Shown here: in pieces, positions 17,801 through 28,318 of the stretch
How positions within the stretch are numbered: the first letter of the stretch is position 1
How the letters are laid out: each line of letters opens with the position of its first letter
Assembly: GCF_001864935.2 (NCBI RefSeq)
Contig: NZ_CP126267.1
Coordinates: 620,001 to 684,000 of the forward strand
Direction of reading: 5' to 3'
Length of the DNA stretch: 64,000 nt
Source: Curtobacterium sp. MCBA15_012
GTDB taxonomy: Bacteria; Actinomycetota; Actinomycetes; Actinomycetales; Microbacteriaceae
The notes under the pieces: model-generated
The model's database searches: none
Told to the model about the DNA's origin: nothing
The model's input: the letters and a program-made list of their open reading frames with translations, nothing else
Translations under genes and position numbers: made by a program

Positions 17801-18080
17801 ATCCGTGGTGGTCAGCTCAGCCACCGTCCGTGATCGTGTGCCGGTCGTGGCGGTACCCGGCGCACTGGCCTTCACCGGGTCGGAGGTGCTCGGGTACGGG
17901 CTGCCCGCAGCGGTGGTCCTGCTGCTGCTCGGTGTGGCCGTGGCCGTGGCCCGGCTGCGCTCCGCTCGCGGGTCCGCAGGGCGTCCAGGCCTGCGCCGGC
18001 GGACCGTCGTGACCGGCCGTCACGTGCGCGCCGCCCGGGGGGTGACCGCGGGCCGCCGGGATCGGCCGTCGGGCCGGTGA
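14874..18080 (+). CDS. Cell-wall-anchored surface protein with DUF11/DUF7507-like repeats and LAFTG sorting signal
   Basis: 1068 residues from the ATG at 14874 (GAGGAG immediately upstream). A signal peptide (MYFTYRTTRERRLRLAVLAT then a hydrophobic core, cleavage near VAAAP) is followed by a globular N-terminal domain with HGTGTAPRMLDQYVG, then about six repeats of some 110 residues. Each repeat has a phrase like VRNDGNVTLRDLTA, a CxxxxLAPGAST-type turn and LTQEDVDAG, as in DUF11/DUF7507 domains of actinobacterial surface proteins. The C-terminus has LAFTG (residues 998-1002), a hydrophobic helix and an Arg-rich tail, which fits class E sortase anchoring. No sortase gene is in the window. Likely a wall-attached stalk or adhesin. 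Confidence 0.85.
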   Translation: MYFTYRTTRERRLRLAVLATVTIAAATAGSWWVPDSPVAAAPRGGDTSAAPGATGLPAFVGAAPEATAANAPPVVRASEDFEHGTGTAPRMLDQYVGSAGQRYRADPSWIDPAQCNGVVTSRISSDVVGCSANAHLRNLSDVLGQVNGTDPRTNHAVSAWTLDRSIPASAVEVEATEGTALGAAGRFVSFGVDAAAASCDLAHPLLAFSLVEGTVERPVSAAIDPCTDRRARSWTAGGDVVRAGSFVSPGGLLLDGTEVRWRLRNQQTASEGNDGAIDGVSVFDSTPRLVNSFAGTPVVGGTARMTARVVNTSELGSKPGWSFSERLPEDVRIAAGPRVESTCRGVTVTAGPGDGTLTVRGDLAADAVDCTVSLDVTSDVAGTGTLDREDVVTHRGVDLPEPARVTFLPEQNALVASERPVLTGADAVADLGEALSFATTVRNGGNTPVHDLRVVGTAGPTTCGTTDLAPAASTVCSSAPRPVVQADLDAGAIDDAVTATATSRAGQRVTATASARVRTTAAAPTVSGMLTADRPDHEPTAGDPVTLHLTVRNDGNVTLRDLTASVDGRGDLVVACPGVALAPGASTSCAVRGTYPLTRTDVDRGAVDFAAPIHGRAPDGTDATARAETSLPLPRRTELSATAAAELAPEGHGPPRAGDHVAPGLVVRNTGNTTVRDVTAVADDRPDLGVRCPAGELPAGASVDCEVDRYPLTQEDVDAGRSDVRFSVGGTGADDARVAARAAAGVDVERRPVLEAHVTAHLGRTDDDLPRPGDHVASTVTVANDGNVTLRGPSGSFVEHPELPIDCPESPIAPDTAVTCTVPDLVLTQDDVERGQVPFTLHASAVAPSAVEVTAEDAVHVGLRASDVLDLQTRVVRRGAGGDTVPVTAPVRPGDRVAVLAEVRHTGNLVLHDLRRAAGGDLTCAATVLEPGAVTECTGPFHTVTEADLRAGEVVFTSQVEGDVARAGDGTEPGARSVVVSSATVRDRVPVVAVPGALAFTGSEVLGYGLPAAVVLLLLGVAVAVARLRSARGSAGRPGLRRRTVVTGRHVRAARGVTAGRRDRPSGR

Positions 18081-18106
18081 GTTCGTGACCGGCCACCGGG
18101 GCGACA

Positions 18107-18201
18107 GGGCGACCACGTCAGGCCTCCCCGGTGGGCGGTCTGCGCCGACCGCCGGGGACGACCGGGCGACCACGGTCGGCGTCCCCGGTGGGCGGTCTGC
18201 G
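18107..18201. repeat. 57-bp-period direct repeat with hairpin between convergent genes
   Basis: A 38-bp unit beginning GGGCGACCACG and ending CCCCGGTGGGCGGTCTGCG occurs at 18107-18144 and 18164-18201 with few differences. A hairpin (GGCGGTC/GACCGCC with a 6-nt loop, plus four further pairs) lies across 18126-18157 and may end transcription from both sides. Confidence 0.6.
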
Positions 18202-18208
18202 ACGTCCG

Positions 18209-18607
18209 TCAGGCGAGCGACGCCTCGATGTAGGCGAGCAGGGCGGCCCCGTACGCCTCGGCGGCGTCCGGGTCGGCGAACGCCCGGCGTTCCCCGTCGA
18301 TCGTCGCCGTGACCGTGCACCCCGCGGAGAGCGACACGAACGCCGGCCCGAGGAGCGTGCGGAGCTGGTCCTCGCGCGGCAGCCAGAGCGACTCGTCCGC
18401 GGTGACGGAGTCGAGCGCCCACTCGGTCGTGCCGTTGAAGCCGAGCACGGTGCCCGTCGGGTGGTCGTGCCGCTCGACGGTCATCTCGGAGACGGTGTAC
18501 ACGTCGTCGTCGACCCCGGCCTTGTCGATCACGAAGCGGTCGCCGGTGTCCGGGTGCCAGCGGAGTCCGGCGTCGCGGAGGGCGCGGGCGAGTTCGACGG
18601 TGATCAC
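18209..18607 (-). CDS. Conserved actinobacterial protein of unknown function
   Basis: 132 residues with a GTG start. No signal peptide or membrane segment is visible. The sequence contains ELARALRDAGLRWHPDTGDRFVID, TGTVLGFNGTTEWALDSV and LWLPREDQLRTLLG, a pattern I associate with a small cytoplasmic family widespread in Microbacteriaceae. Database entries of this type are sometimes labelled pilus assembly protein CpaE, but nothing here resembles the CpaE ATPase, so I give no function. The gene appears leaderless: CAGGCT lies 6 nt before the GTG. It is divergent from the beta-mannosidase. Confidence 0.7.
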   Translation of the reverse strand: MITVELARALRDAGLRWHPDTGDRFVIDKAGVDDDVYTVSEMTVERHDHPTGTVLGFNGTTEWALDSVTADESLWLPREDQLRTLLGPAFVSLSAGCTVTATIDGERRAFADPDAAEAYGAALLAYIEASLA

Positions 18608-18953
18608 GGGCCCAGCCTGCCACCGCGGGCGGGGCGCGGTCAGGCCGGCGGGGTGCGGTCAGGCCGGCGCGGCCGGCCAGACCGGCACACCACCTCGCGG
18701 CCCGGCTCGCGACCGCGGTCCCCGGACCGTCGGGGAGGTGCCGGCGAGGTGCCCGTACTAGCATTCCCGAGCACCCCCGCGCGCGGCGCCCGTCGTCCGC
18801 GCGCGTGGACGCGACGACGCCTGGGCGACCGGTGCCGTGCCTCCCGTCCGGACCACCGGCCACGGGCACGACCGCCGGCCGGTGTCAGGACCGCGGGACA
18901 GGACCTGTCCGGCGGCCCGTCCGCCCGTCCCGTCCGCCCAGCAAAGGACCCGC
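18608..18953. other. Divergent intergenic region, 346 bp
   Basis: No gene is supported here. At the left end is a leaderless-type promoter for the minus-strand gene (CAGGCT at 18614-18619). A 15-bp direct repeat GCGGTCAGGCCGGCG occurs at 18636-18650 and 18655-18669. TAGCAT (18759-18764) is the best -10 candidate for the mannosidase and would give a leader of roughly 185 nt. The rest is GC-rich with no feature I can name. Confidence 0.5.
18614..18619 (-). promoter_or_regulatory. -10-like hexamer for leaderless unknown gene
   Basis: Reading the minus strand, CAGGCT lies 6 nt before the GTG start at 18607 with no ribosome site. Confidence 0.45.
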
Positions 18954-21779
18954 ATGACCCTCGAGCGCGAGGAACTCCGCGACGACTGGACCGTGGCGAT
19001 CTCGGGGGAGCAGCTCCCGGAGGGCGCACCCGCCGACATCGCCGGTCGCTCGATCCGGGCCACGGTCCCGGGGCAGGTGCACACCGACCTGGAGCGCGAG
19101 GGACTGCTGCCGGACCCGACGTTCGACCGGAACGAGGAGGCCGCGAAGTGGGTCGGCCGCGCGGACTGGACGTACCGCCGCACCGTCGACGTCGCTCCGC
19201 GCGGCGCCGAGCGCGTCGACCTGGTGTGCGAGGGCCTCGACACCGTCGCCGAACTGAGCCTGGACGGGGTGGTCGTCGGCTCGACCCGCAACATGCACCG
19301 GCGCTACCGCTTCGACCTCAACGACCTGCCGGGGACCGCGGGGGAGCGGGAGCTCGAGATCCTGTTCGAGTCGCCGTACCGCGAGGCCGGCCGCGTCGCC
19401 GCCAAGGCCGGTGCGATGCCCGGCCCGTACGACGAGCCCTTCCCCTACGTGCGCAAGACGGCGTCGAACTTCGGCTGGGACTGGGGGCTGACCGCGGTCA
19501 CGAGCGGTCCCTGGCGTCCGGTCGCGATCGAGCGCTGGTCGACGGCGCGGCTCGCCGAGGTGAAGCCCCTCGTCGACGTCGACGCGGGCGAGGGCGTGCT
19601 CGACGCCCACGTCGCGGTCGAGCGCTCCGGCATGAACGACCTCGACCAGGACGGCGAGGACGACGACCTCGTGCTCGTCGTCACCGTGAGCGGAGCGACC
19701 GCGGACGGCGGCACCACCCGGCAGCGCTCCCGGGCGCAGCTGACGCCGAAGGACGACGAGGTCGTCGTCACCGTGCGCGTGCCCGAGGTCCAGCGCTGGT
19801 GGCCGCGCGGGTACGGCGACCAGCACCTGTACGACGTGACGGTGGAACTGCAGACCGTGGACGGCGAGGTGCTCGACCGCCGGACGTCGCGGACCGGCTT
19901 CCGGTCGGCGCGCATCGACACCGCCGACGACGCGGTCGGCAAGCCCTTCACGATCGTGGTGAACGGCACACCGATCGACGTGCGCGGTGTGAACTGGATC
20001 CCCGACGACGTCATCGTTTCCCGCGTCGACCGTGCCCGGGTGTCCGCTCGGCTCCGTGTGGCCGCCGAGCTCGGCACGAACCTGGTGCGGGTGTGGGGCG
20101 GCGGCGTCTACGAGTCCGGCGACTTCTACGAGGTCTGCGACGAACTCGGCCTGCTCGTGTGGCAGGACTTCGCGTTCGCCTGCTCCGCGTACCCCGAGAT
20201 CGAACCGATCCGGAGCGAGGTCGTCGCCGAGGCGCGGGACAACGTCGCCCGGTTGGCGCGGCACCCCTCGCTCGTGGTGTGGAACGGCAACAACGAGAAC
20301 ATCTGGCTGCACGACGTCGACGGCTGGGCGGAGGCGCTCGGTGACCGTGGGTGGGGCCTCGACTACTACCTCGACCTGCTGCCGACGATCGTCGACGCGG
20401 TCGACCCGTCGCGCTTCTACACGGTGGCGTCGCCGTGGTCGGGCTCGGAGTCGCTCCCCGCGAACGACGTCGACCACGAGACGCACCACTCCTGGGACGT
20501 CTGGAACCGCCTGTCCGACGACCGCTACCGGGACTCGGTGCCGCGCTTCGTGTCGGAGTTCGGGTGGCAGGCGCCGCCGGCCTGGCGCACGCTGCGCGAG
20601 GCCGTGACGGACGAGCCGCTGCGCGTCGACTCACCCGGTGTCGTCCACCACCAGAAGGCGGCCGACGGGATGGCGAAGCTCGCGCGGGGGATCGCGCCGC
20701 GCTTCGGCGAGGTCGACCCCGCGGACCTCGACCGGTGGCTCTACCTGACGCAGCTGCAGCAGGCCCGGGCGATCGCGACGGGTGTCGAGCACTGGCGCAC
20801 GCACTGGCCGCGCAACACCGGTGTCGTGGTCTGGCAGCTCAACGACCTGTGGCCGGTGTCCTCGTGGTCGGCGATCGACTCGGCGGGGCGGCTGAAGCCG
20901 CTGGCACACGAGCTGCGTCGGCTGTACGACGACGTGCTGCTGACGATCCGTCCGGTGGACGGTCCGGCGGTGGGCGTCCGCACGGTGGAGGGTCCGTCGG
21001 CCGACGGCGCGTCCGTCGACGGCGCGTCCGTCGACGGCACGTCGGCGGTCCGGCCTGGAGGCGCGGATCACGACGGTCCCGCCGCCTCCGCCGCCGGGGT
21101 GGCCGGTCCCGGCGACACCCTCTCGTCGGACGTCCCCGAGGAGGGGCTCGCCGCGTCCGGACCGGGGGACACCGGCGTCGGGTCGGACACCCTGTCGCTC
21201 GAGGTGCCGGCTCACGACCAGGTCGAACGCTCGCTCGGGGTGTCGCCCGGGGCGTTCGGGCACTCGCCGATCGAGGTCGCCGTCCGCTCGACCCGCACCG
21301 GGCACGACAGCGTCGTCCGGGTCCGGCGCATGAGCGTCACCGGCGTCATCCTCGCCGAGGCCACGCTGCCCGTCCGGCTGTCGTCGGCCGGCGTCGCGGT
21401 GGTCGCCCTCCCCGAGTCGGTCGGCGTGCTCGACGACCCGACGCGCGAGCTCGTCGTGGCGGACATGGACTGGCGGCGCGCCGTCTGGACCGGCGCGCCG
21501 GACAAGGACGTGCAGTGGGAGACCGCACGGTTCCGGGCGACCGTGACACCGGCGCCCGACGGCGACGGGCACGACCTGACGGTCGAGGCGGCCTCCGTCG
21601 TGCGGGACCTGCTCGTGCAGCCGGACCGGCTCGCCCCGACCGGGACGGTGGACCGCGGGTTCATGACCCTGCTGCCCGGGGAGCGCGTGGACTTCCGGCT
21701 CCGGGGGCTCACGGACGAGCAGGCGCGGCTCGTCGTGGACGCGCCGGTGCTCACGACGCTGGACGAACACCTCCGCTGA
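18954..21779 (+). CDS. Glycoside hydrolase family 2 beta-mannosidase
   Basis: 941 residues from the ATG at 18954, which has AAAGGACC before it. The order of domains fits GH2 mannosidases: N-terminal sugar-binding jelly roll (DDWTV... WVGRADWTYRRTVDV), Ig-like domain, then the TIM barrel. The acid/base Glu is in WNGNNENIW (E448) and the nucleophile Glu in FVSEFGWQ (E535). No signal peptide, so it is cytoplasmic and would cleave terminal beta-mannose from imported manno-oligosaccharides. Residues about 664-762 are an unusual Gly/Ser/Asp/Val-rich insert with short repeats (DGASVDGASVDGTS) between the barrel and the C-terminal beta domain. No transporter or regulator for mannosides is adjacent. 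Confidence 0.92.
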   Translation: MTLEREELRDDWTVAISGEQLPEGAPADIAGRSIRATVPGQVHTDLEREGLLPDPTFDRNEEAAKWVGRADWTYRRTVDVAPRGAERVDLVCEGLDTVAELSLDGVVVGSTRNMHRRYRFDLNDLPGTAGERELEILFESPYREAGRVAAKAGAMPGPYDEPFPYVRKTASNFGWDWGLTAVTSGPWRPVAIERWSTARLAEVKPLVDVDAGEGVLDAHVAVERSGMNDLDQDGEDDDLVLVVTVSGATADGGTTRQRSRAQLTPKDDEVVVTVRVPEVQRWWPRGYGDQHLYDVTVELQTVDGEVLDRRTSRTGFRSARIDTADDAVGKPFTIVVNGTPIDVRGVNWIPDDVIVSRVDRARVSARLRVAAELGTNLVRVWGGGVYESGDFYEVCDELGLLVWQDFAFACSAYPEIEPIRSEVVAEARDNVARLARHPSLVVWNGNNENIWLHDVDGWAEALGDRGWGLDYYLDLLPTIVDAVDPSRFYTVASPWSGSESLPANDVDHETHHSWDVWNRLSDDRYRDSVPRFVSEFGWQAPPAWRTLREAVTDEPLRVDSPGVVHHQKAADGMAKLARGIAPRFGEVDPADLDRWLYLTQLQQARAIATGVEHWRTHWPRNTGVVVWQLNDLWPVSSWSAIDSAGRLKPLAHELRRLYDDVLLTIRPVDGPAVGVRTVEGPSADGASVDGASVDGTSAVRPGGADHDGPAASAAGVAGPGDTLSSDVPEEGLAASGPGDTGVGSDTLSLEVPAHDQVERSLGVSPGAFGHSPIEVAVRSTRTGHDSVVRVRRMSVTGVILAEATLPVRLSSAGVAVVALPESVGVLDDPTRELVVADMDWRRAVWTGAPDKDVQWETARFRATVTPAPDGDGHDLTVEAASVVRDLLVQPDRLAPTGTVDRGFMTLLPGERVDFRLRGLTDEQARLVVDAPVLTTLDEHLR

Positions 21780-21942
21780 GGTCACGCCGACACCGGATGC
21801 GGCAGGCTGAGCGTCCGGTGTCGGTTGGCCCGCTCGTGTGGGCATCGTCGGGGGACCGGGTTACGATGATGGGACGACGGACTTCCGCCGCCCACGTCGA
21901 CGACGACGCAGACGGTCCCCGGATCCAGATCAAGGAGTCACC

Positions 21943-22212
21943 ATGTTGCAAGGCCTCGGTGGGATGCACCTGCTGATCATCCTCGGGATCGTCATCCTGC
22001 TCTTCGGAGCCACCAAGCTCCCGGCCCTCGCCAAGGGCCTCGGACAGTCGATCAACATCTTCAAGAAGGAGATGAGCGACGACAAGAAGACCACGAACGT
22101 CGACGGCACCGTGAACACCACGGTCGCCCCCGACGTCTCGGCGCAGCAGACGGGCCAGCCGGTGGTCAACCCGGGCCCGTCCGTGCAGCCGAACACCGAC
22201 CTGCGCAAGTAG
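21943..22212 (+). CDS. tatA: Twin-arginine translocase subunit TatA/TatE
   Basis: 89 residues. One N-terminal membrane helix ([15 protein letters not shown]) is followed by the diagnostic hinge [15 protein letters not shown] and an amphipathic helix ending [10 protein letters not shown]; the tail is polar and disordered. TatA oligomers form the pore that lets folded proteins cross the membrane together with TatC. No tatC is in the window. Start: ATG with AAGGAG 7 nt upstream. A strong hairpin follows the gene. Confidence 0.93.
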   Translation: MLQGLGGMHLLIILGIVILLFGATKLPALAKGLGQSINIFKKEMSDDKKTTNVDGTVNTTVAPDVSAQQTGQPVVNPGPSVQPNTDLRK

Positions 22213-22277
22213 CGGGTCGGCCTGGTCCTCGACACCAGGGCACCCAGACCAGGACACCCAGCCCCGTCCTGTCGGCA

Positions 22278-22306
22278 GTCCCCCGCGACCATCGGTCGCG
22301 GGGGAC
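22278..22306 (+). terminator. Terminator hairpin after tatA
   Basis: A perfect 13-bp stem GTCCCCCGCGACC with loop ATC, 66 nt past the tatA stop. No T-run follows. Confidence 0.7.
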
Positions 22307-22442
22307 GTCGTCGTTCCGGGGCCGTCCGTGCGGGTGGTGCCGCCGTCGTGGGTGCGGGCAACGCGGGGGCGTGCGGGCGGTGGCGCCCGTCGTGGTGGGT
22401 CCGGGGGACGTGATGCCCCGGAGGCAGGCGTCCGGGCCGGGG

Positions 22443-22448
22443 CAGGAT
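22443..22448 (+). promoter_or_regulatory. -10-like hexamer for leaderless MFS gene
   Basis: CAGGAT lies 6 nt before the ATG at 22455 and no Shine-Dalgarno sequence is present. The same CAGGAT arrangement recurs before trpF and the AEC transporter. Confidence 0.5.
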
Positions 22449-22454
22449 GGGCGG

Positions 22455-23876
22455 ATGACCGCTCCGCACCCGAAGGCGCCGCAGCACGCGCCGCTCCGTG
22501 ACGACCGGCGCGTGGTGCTCGTCGTCGCGGTCCTGGCGTCGTTCGTCGTCGGGCTCGACTCGAGCGTGGTGAACGTCGCCCTGCCGGCGGTCCGCTCCGA
22601 GCTCGGTGGTGGCCTCGTCGTGCAGCAGTGGATCGTGGACGCCTACCTCGTGACGCTCGGGTCGCTCATCCTCGTCGCGGGCGCGCTGTCGGACCTGTAC
22701 GGCCGGGTGCGGATCGTGACCTGGGGGCTCGTGGTCTTCGGCCTCGCCTCGGTGGGGTGCGCCGTGGCGCCGAACGGCGAGCTGCTCGTCGTGGCACGCG
22801 CGCTGCAGGGCGTCGGCGGGGCACTCGTGACGCCCAGTGCGCTCGCACTCATCGTCGCCGCGTTCTCCGGCGCCGCCCGGGCGAAGGCGATCGGGACGTG
22901 GACGGCCTGGTCGAGCGCGGCGGTCATCGTCGGGCCGGTGCTCGGCGGGGTGATCGTCGACGGCATCGGCTGGCGGTGGATCTTCGTGCTCACCGCGGTG
23001 CCCATCGCGGTGACCCTCGTGCTGGTCCGGCGCATCACGGGCGACGTGGTGTCGGGTGCGCGCCCGCGGATCGACGTCGTCGGGGCGGTGCTCACCGTTG
23101 TCGGTGTGGGCGGGCTCGTGCTCGGGCTCATCGAGCAGGAGCGGCTCGGGTGGGCGTCGCCGGTGGTGGTCCTGGCGCTCGTGCTCGGCGGCGCGGCCCT
23201 CGTCGCGTTCGTCCCGTGGGAGCGCCGGGTCACCGCAGCCGGTGGTACGGCGCTCGTGCCCCTCGTGCTGTTCCGCGCGCGGAACTTCACGGTGGGGAAC
23301 CTCGCCACGCTGTCCGTCTACGGCGCCCTCGGCATGGTGGGTTTCGTCGTCACGCTGTTCCTGCAGGAGGTCTGGCACTTCCCCGCCTGGCTCGCCGGGA
23401 TCGCGACCCTGCCGCCGACCGTCGTGCTGCTGGCGCTGTCGACGACGGTCGGTGCGGCGGCCGGGCGGCACGGCCCGCGCCGGTTCATGACGGCCGGTCC
23501 GCTCGTGGCGGCGGTCGGAGCGCTGCTCGTGCTCGGGGCCGGGCCGGACCCGACGGCGTACTGGTGGTCGGTGTTCCCCGCCCTCGTGCTCGTGGGCGTC
23601 GGGATCGCGCTCATGGTGTCGCCGCTCACGAGTGCCGTGCTCGGGTCGGTGCCGCAGGACGAGGCCGGCGCCGGTTCCGCGGTGAACAACGCGGTGGCCC
23701 GGATCGCCGGCCTCGTGACGGTCGCGCTCGCCGGGATGGTGCTCGGCGGCGCGATGAGCACCGCCGGCCTGCACCGGGCGGCGGTCGTGATGGCGGTGCT
23801 CCTCGTCGCCGGTGCGGTGGTCAGCTGGTTCGGGATCGTCGACCCGGACCGTCGAGGCTCCGGCTCGCCCACCTGA
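22455..23876 (+). CDS. MFS drug-efflux transporter, DHA2 (14-helix) family
   Basis: 473 residues with about 14 hydrophobic helices. DHA2 signatures are visible: [17 protein letters not shown] in helix 1, the loop 2-3 motif [11 protein letters not shown] and the antiporter motif C-like [24 protein letters not shown]. These proteins export drugs, dyes or metabolites in exchange for protons. The substrate is unknown and no regulator gene is adjacent. The start has a -10-like hexamer 6 nt upstream in place of a ribosome site. Its last 56 bases overlap the 3' end of the convergent DUF418-like gene. Confidence 0.9.
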   Translation: MTAPHPKAPQHAPLRDDRRVVLVVAVLASFVVGLDSSVVNVALPAVRSELGGGLVVQQWIVDAYLVTLGSLILVAGALSDLYGRVRIVTWGLVVFGLASVGCAVAPNGELLVVARALQGVGGALVTPSALALIVAAFSGAARAKAIGTWTAWSSAAVIVGPVLGGVIVDGIGWRWIFVLTAVPIAVTLVLVRRITGDVVSGARPRIDVVGAVLTVVGVGGLVLGLIEQERLGWASPVVVLALVLGGAALVAFVPWERRVTAAGGTALVPLVLFRARNFTVGNLATLSVYGALGMVGFVVTLFLQEVWHFPAWLAGIATLPPTVVLLALSTTVGAAAGRHGPRRFMTAGPLVAAVGALLVLGAGPDPTAYWWSVFPALVLVGVGIALMVSPLTSAVLGSVPQDEAGAGSAVNNAVARIAGLVTVALAGMVLGGAMSTAGLHRAAVVMAVLLVAGAVVSWFGIVDPDRRGSGSPT

Positions 23877-25131
23877 CCAGGCGCTCGAGCGGCCCGGTGC
23901 CGAGTCGGACCCGCCAGGCCGTCGCGAGCACGATCGCGCCCACCATGATCGACACGGCCGGGATCCAGCCCTCGGCGAGCCACGCGTCGGCGGTGCGTTC
24001 GAGCACGGCGAACGCCACGATGTGCGCGGCGTAGACCGTCAGCGCCAGGGTCCCCACGGCGCGGACGGGCGCGAGGAGCCGTCCGGCCCGACCGGCGACG
24101 AGGAGCGACAGTCCGAGCACGGCGACCGCGACGCCGAGGGCGCCGAGCACCTCCGGGGTCGAGCCGGCGTGCGGGTCGATCGCGGTGAGCACGCTCCAGT
24201 CGATCTCGGGGTGCTCGAGGGTGCCGCCACCCTGCGGCTGCAGCACGGGAGCGTCCGACGGTGTCGCGGCGGACGACCCGCCACTCCCGCCCGACGCGCT
24301 GCTGCCGGCCGCGCTGCTGCCGGCCGCGCTGCTGCCGGCCGCGCTGCTGCCGGCCGCGCTGCTGCCGGCCGCGCTGCTGCCGACCGCGCTGCTGCTGCCG
24401 ACCGGGCCGCTCGTCGGCGGGAGCCCCAGCGCCCGGCGGACGAGCGCACCTCCGCCGTACCCGACCGCGGCGGCCACGCCACCGGTGCCGACCAGGGCCG
24501 CCTGCGTCCGGGTGGCGTGCAGCGGGAGCCGGCCGACGAGGAGGCCGACCAGGACGATGCCCCACCAGGTGATGCCCGGGTAGCCGCCGAAGAGCACGCC
24601 CTTGACGAGCGGGTCGCTCGGCGCGAAGAGCATGCTCGGCAGTCCGGCGATCCACACGACCGGACCGACCAGGAGCGCGCCCGCGGCGACGAGTGCGACC
24701 GTCCGCGTCCGAGCGCGGAGGAACGGCAGCGTCGCCACGAAGCACACGCTGTACGTCGGGAGGATCACGAGCACCGGGGTGCCCAGTGCCGTCAGGAGGG
24801 CCCCGACGACGAAGAGCGCGACGGCCCGCAGGAGCACCCGTCGGCGGTGGTCGACCAGTGCCGTCGGCCCCTCGTCGGGGCGCGGACGGGTCATCAGGGT
24901 CAGGGAGACCCCGGCGCAGAGGGCGAAGAGCACCGCCGAGCGTCCGTCCACGACCCGGGACCACGTGCCCGGGTCCGTCCAGGCGAACTCGGGGGTGAAG
25001 GGTCCGAAGTGCGCGGTGATCATCCCGAGGACGGCGAGCCCGCGGGCGAGGTCGAGGCCGTCCAGCCGCCGCGGTCGATCGTGTGGTGGGGGAGCGACGG
25101 CGTGGTCCCGTCGCGTGGCTGTCGTGGTCAT
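23821..25131 (-). CDS. Polytopic membrane protein, DUF418/HGSNAT-like acyltransferase family
   Basis: 436 residues with about ten membrane helices. The N-terminal [23 protein letters not shown] matches the start of DUF418 and heparan-alpha-glucosaminide acetyltransferase-like (DUF1624) proteins, thought to move acyl groups across the membrane onto sugars or wall polymers. A Ser/Ala/Gly-rich loop (about residues 243-280) consists of SSAAG pentapeptides encoded by a 15-bp tandem DNA repeat. The 3' end overlaps the convergent MFS gene by 56 bp. The start is the ATG at 25131; the ribosome site is weak. Substrate unknown. Confidence 0.8.
   Translation of the reverse strand: MTTTATRRDHAVAPPPHDRPRRLDGLDLARGLAVLGMITAHFGPFTPEFAWTDPGTWSRVVDGRSAVLFALCAGVSLTLMTRPRPDEGPTALVDHRRRVLLRAVALFVVGALLTALGTPVLVILPTYSVCFVATLPFLRARTRTVALVAAGALLVGPVVWIAGLPSMLFAPSDPLVKGVLFGGYPGITWWGIVLVGLLVGRLPLHATRTQAALVGTGGVAAAVGYGGGALVRRALGLPPTSGPVGSSSAVGSSAAGSSAAGSSAAGSSAAGSSAAGSSASGGSGGSSAATPSDAPVLQPQGGGTLEHPEIDWSVLTAIDPHAGSTPEVLGALGVAVAVLGLSLLVAGRAGRLLAPVRAVGTLALTVYAAHIVAFAVLERTADAWLAEGWIPAVSIMVGAIVLATAWRVRLGTGPLERLVRWASRSLDGPGRRSRTS
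24296..24403. repeat. 15-bp in-frame tandem repeat within the DUF418-like gene
   Basis: The unit CGCGCTGCTGCCGGC is repeated about six times, the last copies with single changes. Because the unit is a multiple of three, copy-number change would alter the length of the Ser/Ala loop without shifting the frame. Confidence 0.85.
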
Positions 25132-25204
25132 GCCACCACCACAGCGTGCGGGGTGTTTCGTCGGAGTTGCGCCCGGTGGCGGGAATGTCGTCCCCGGCGG
25201 TAAA

Positions 25205-25225
25205 GTTGAGTCAGGTGGACTCAGG
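25205..25225 (+). promoter_or_regulatory. HAIR operator (HspR) upstream of clpB
   Basis: GTTGAGT-N7-ACTCAGG matches the HAIR consensus CTTGAGT-N7-ACTCAAG at 12 of 14 positions with the exact 7-bp spacer. TAAAGT (25201-25206) beside it is a -10 candidate. This puts clpB under the HspR encoded at 9002. Confidence 0.85.
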
Positions 25226-25300
25226 ATGGGTCCGATGGCTTCCGGTCCGGCCGCGACGAGCGACCGGGCCACACCACAACGTGACGAAAGGACGACACGC

Positions 25301-27469
<2,169 letters not shown>

Positions 27470-27491
27470 GCCGCGGCCCGCACGGGGCACG

Positions 27492-27539
27492 GACGGACGG
27501 GAGGCGCGGTGCCGGCTGGCACCGCGCCTCCCGTCCGTC
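27492..27539 (+). repeat. Palindromic intergenic element (copy b), terminator after clpB
   Basis: A perfect 22-bp stem starting GACGGACGGGAGGCGCGG with a GGCT loop, 22 nt past the clpB stop. All 48 bp are identical to the copy at 41801-41848. Confidence 0.88.
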
Positions 27540-27664
27540 ACCACGGCCGCGTGCCGTCGAGAGGCGGCCGCTCCTGCCTGCTCGCGTCGCGTCGCGTCGA
27601 CTGCATCGGCGGACGGTCGGGAGCATCCAAGCTGACTCATAGGTACATCTGATGTGATGTTTCG

Positions 27665-28318
27665 ATGCGTGTCCTGGTTGCAGACGATGAGATCGCCCTC
27701 GCCGACCTCGTCGCGAGGGGTCTGACCCAGCAGCACATGGCGGTGGACGTCGCCTACCGCGGCGACCACGCCGACGAACTGCTCGCCGTGAACGACTACG
27801 ACGTGGTCGTGCTCGACCGCGACCTGCCCGGGGTGCACGGGGACGAGGTCGCTCGGCGGCTCGCCGCGCGTGGCTCGCTGACCCGGATCCTGATGCTCAC
27901 GGCGGCGACCTCGCTGACCGACCGCGTCGCCGGACTCGAACTCGGTGCGGACGACTACCTGGCGAAGCCGTTCGAGTACCCGGAGCTCGTGGCCAGGGTC
28001 CGGGCACTGGGCCGTCGGGCGGTCGCCCCGGTCGCGCCGGTGCTCGAGCGTGGTGGCCTGCTGCTCGACTCGAACCGCCGGGTCGCGACGCGTGACGGTC
28101 GGCACCTCGACCTCACCGCCAAGGAGTTCGGCGTGCTCGAGACCCTGCTGCGCGCCGAGGGTCGGATCGTCTCGGCCGAGGAACTCCTCGAGAAGGTCTG
28201 GGACATGAACGTCGACCCGTTCACCACCGCGGTCCGCGTGACGATGTCGAAGCTCCGGCGGAAGCTCGGGGAGCCGGACCCGATCCGGACGCTCCCCGGG
28301 CAGGGTTACACGCTCTGA
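27665..28318 (+). CDS. OmpR-type two-component response regulator
   Basis: 217 residues. Receiver domain with acidic pair D7/D8, phospho-acceptor D51 in VVVLDRDLPG, Thr in ILMLTAA and Lys in YLAKPFEY; winged-helix effector domain with HLDLTAKEFGVLETLLRAEGRIVSAEELLEKVWD and VRVTMSKLRRKLGEP. Its stop overlaps the kinase start (TGATG), so the pair is translationally coupled. It is the first gene of a co-directional block that also holds two lipoproteins and an ABC efflux system, its probable regulon. The start has no strong ribosome site. Confidence 0.95.
   Translation: MRVLVADDEIALADLVARGLTQQHMAVDVAYRGDHADELLAVNDYDVVVLDRDLPGVHGDEVARRLAARGSLTRILMLTAATSLTDRVAGLELGADDYLAKPFEYPELVARVRALGRRAVAPVAPVLERGGLLLDSNRRVATRDGRHLDLTAKEFGVLETLLRAEGRIVSAEELLEKVWDMNVDPFTTAVRVTMSKLRRKLGEPDPIRTLPGQGYTL

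Noticed and set aside
18209..18607. Annotation as pilus assembly protein CpaE
   Set aside because: No ATPase motif and no pilus genes nearby; left as unknown.
24296..24403. Possible CRISPR-like array of short repeats
   Set aside because: The units are contiguous 15-bp copies without spacers and are coding; no cas genes are present.
24602..25300. N-terminal extension of clpB to give a 955-residue protein
   Set aside because: The extension has no Clp_N pattern, is antisense to the DUF418-like gene and crosses the HAIR operator; the ATG at 25301 has a good ribosome site.
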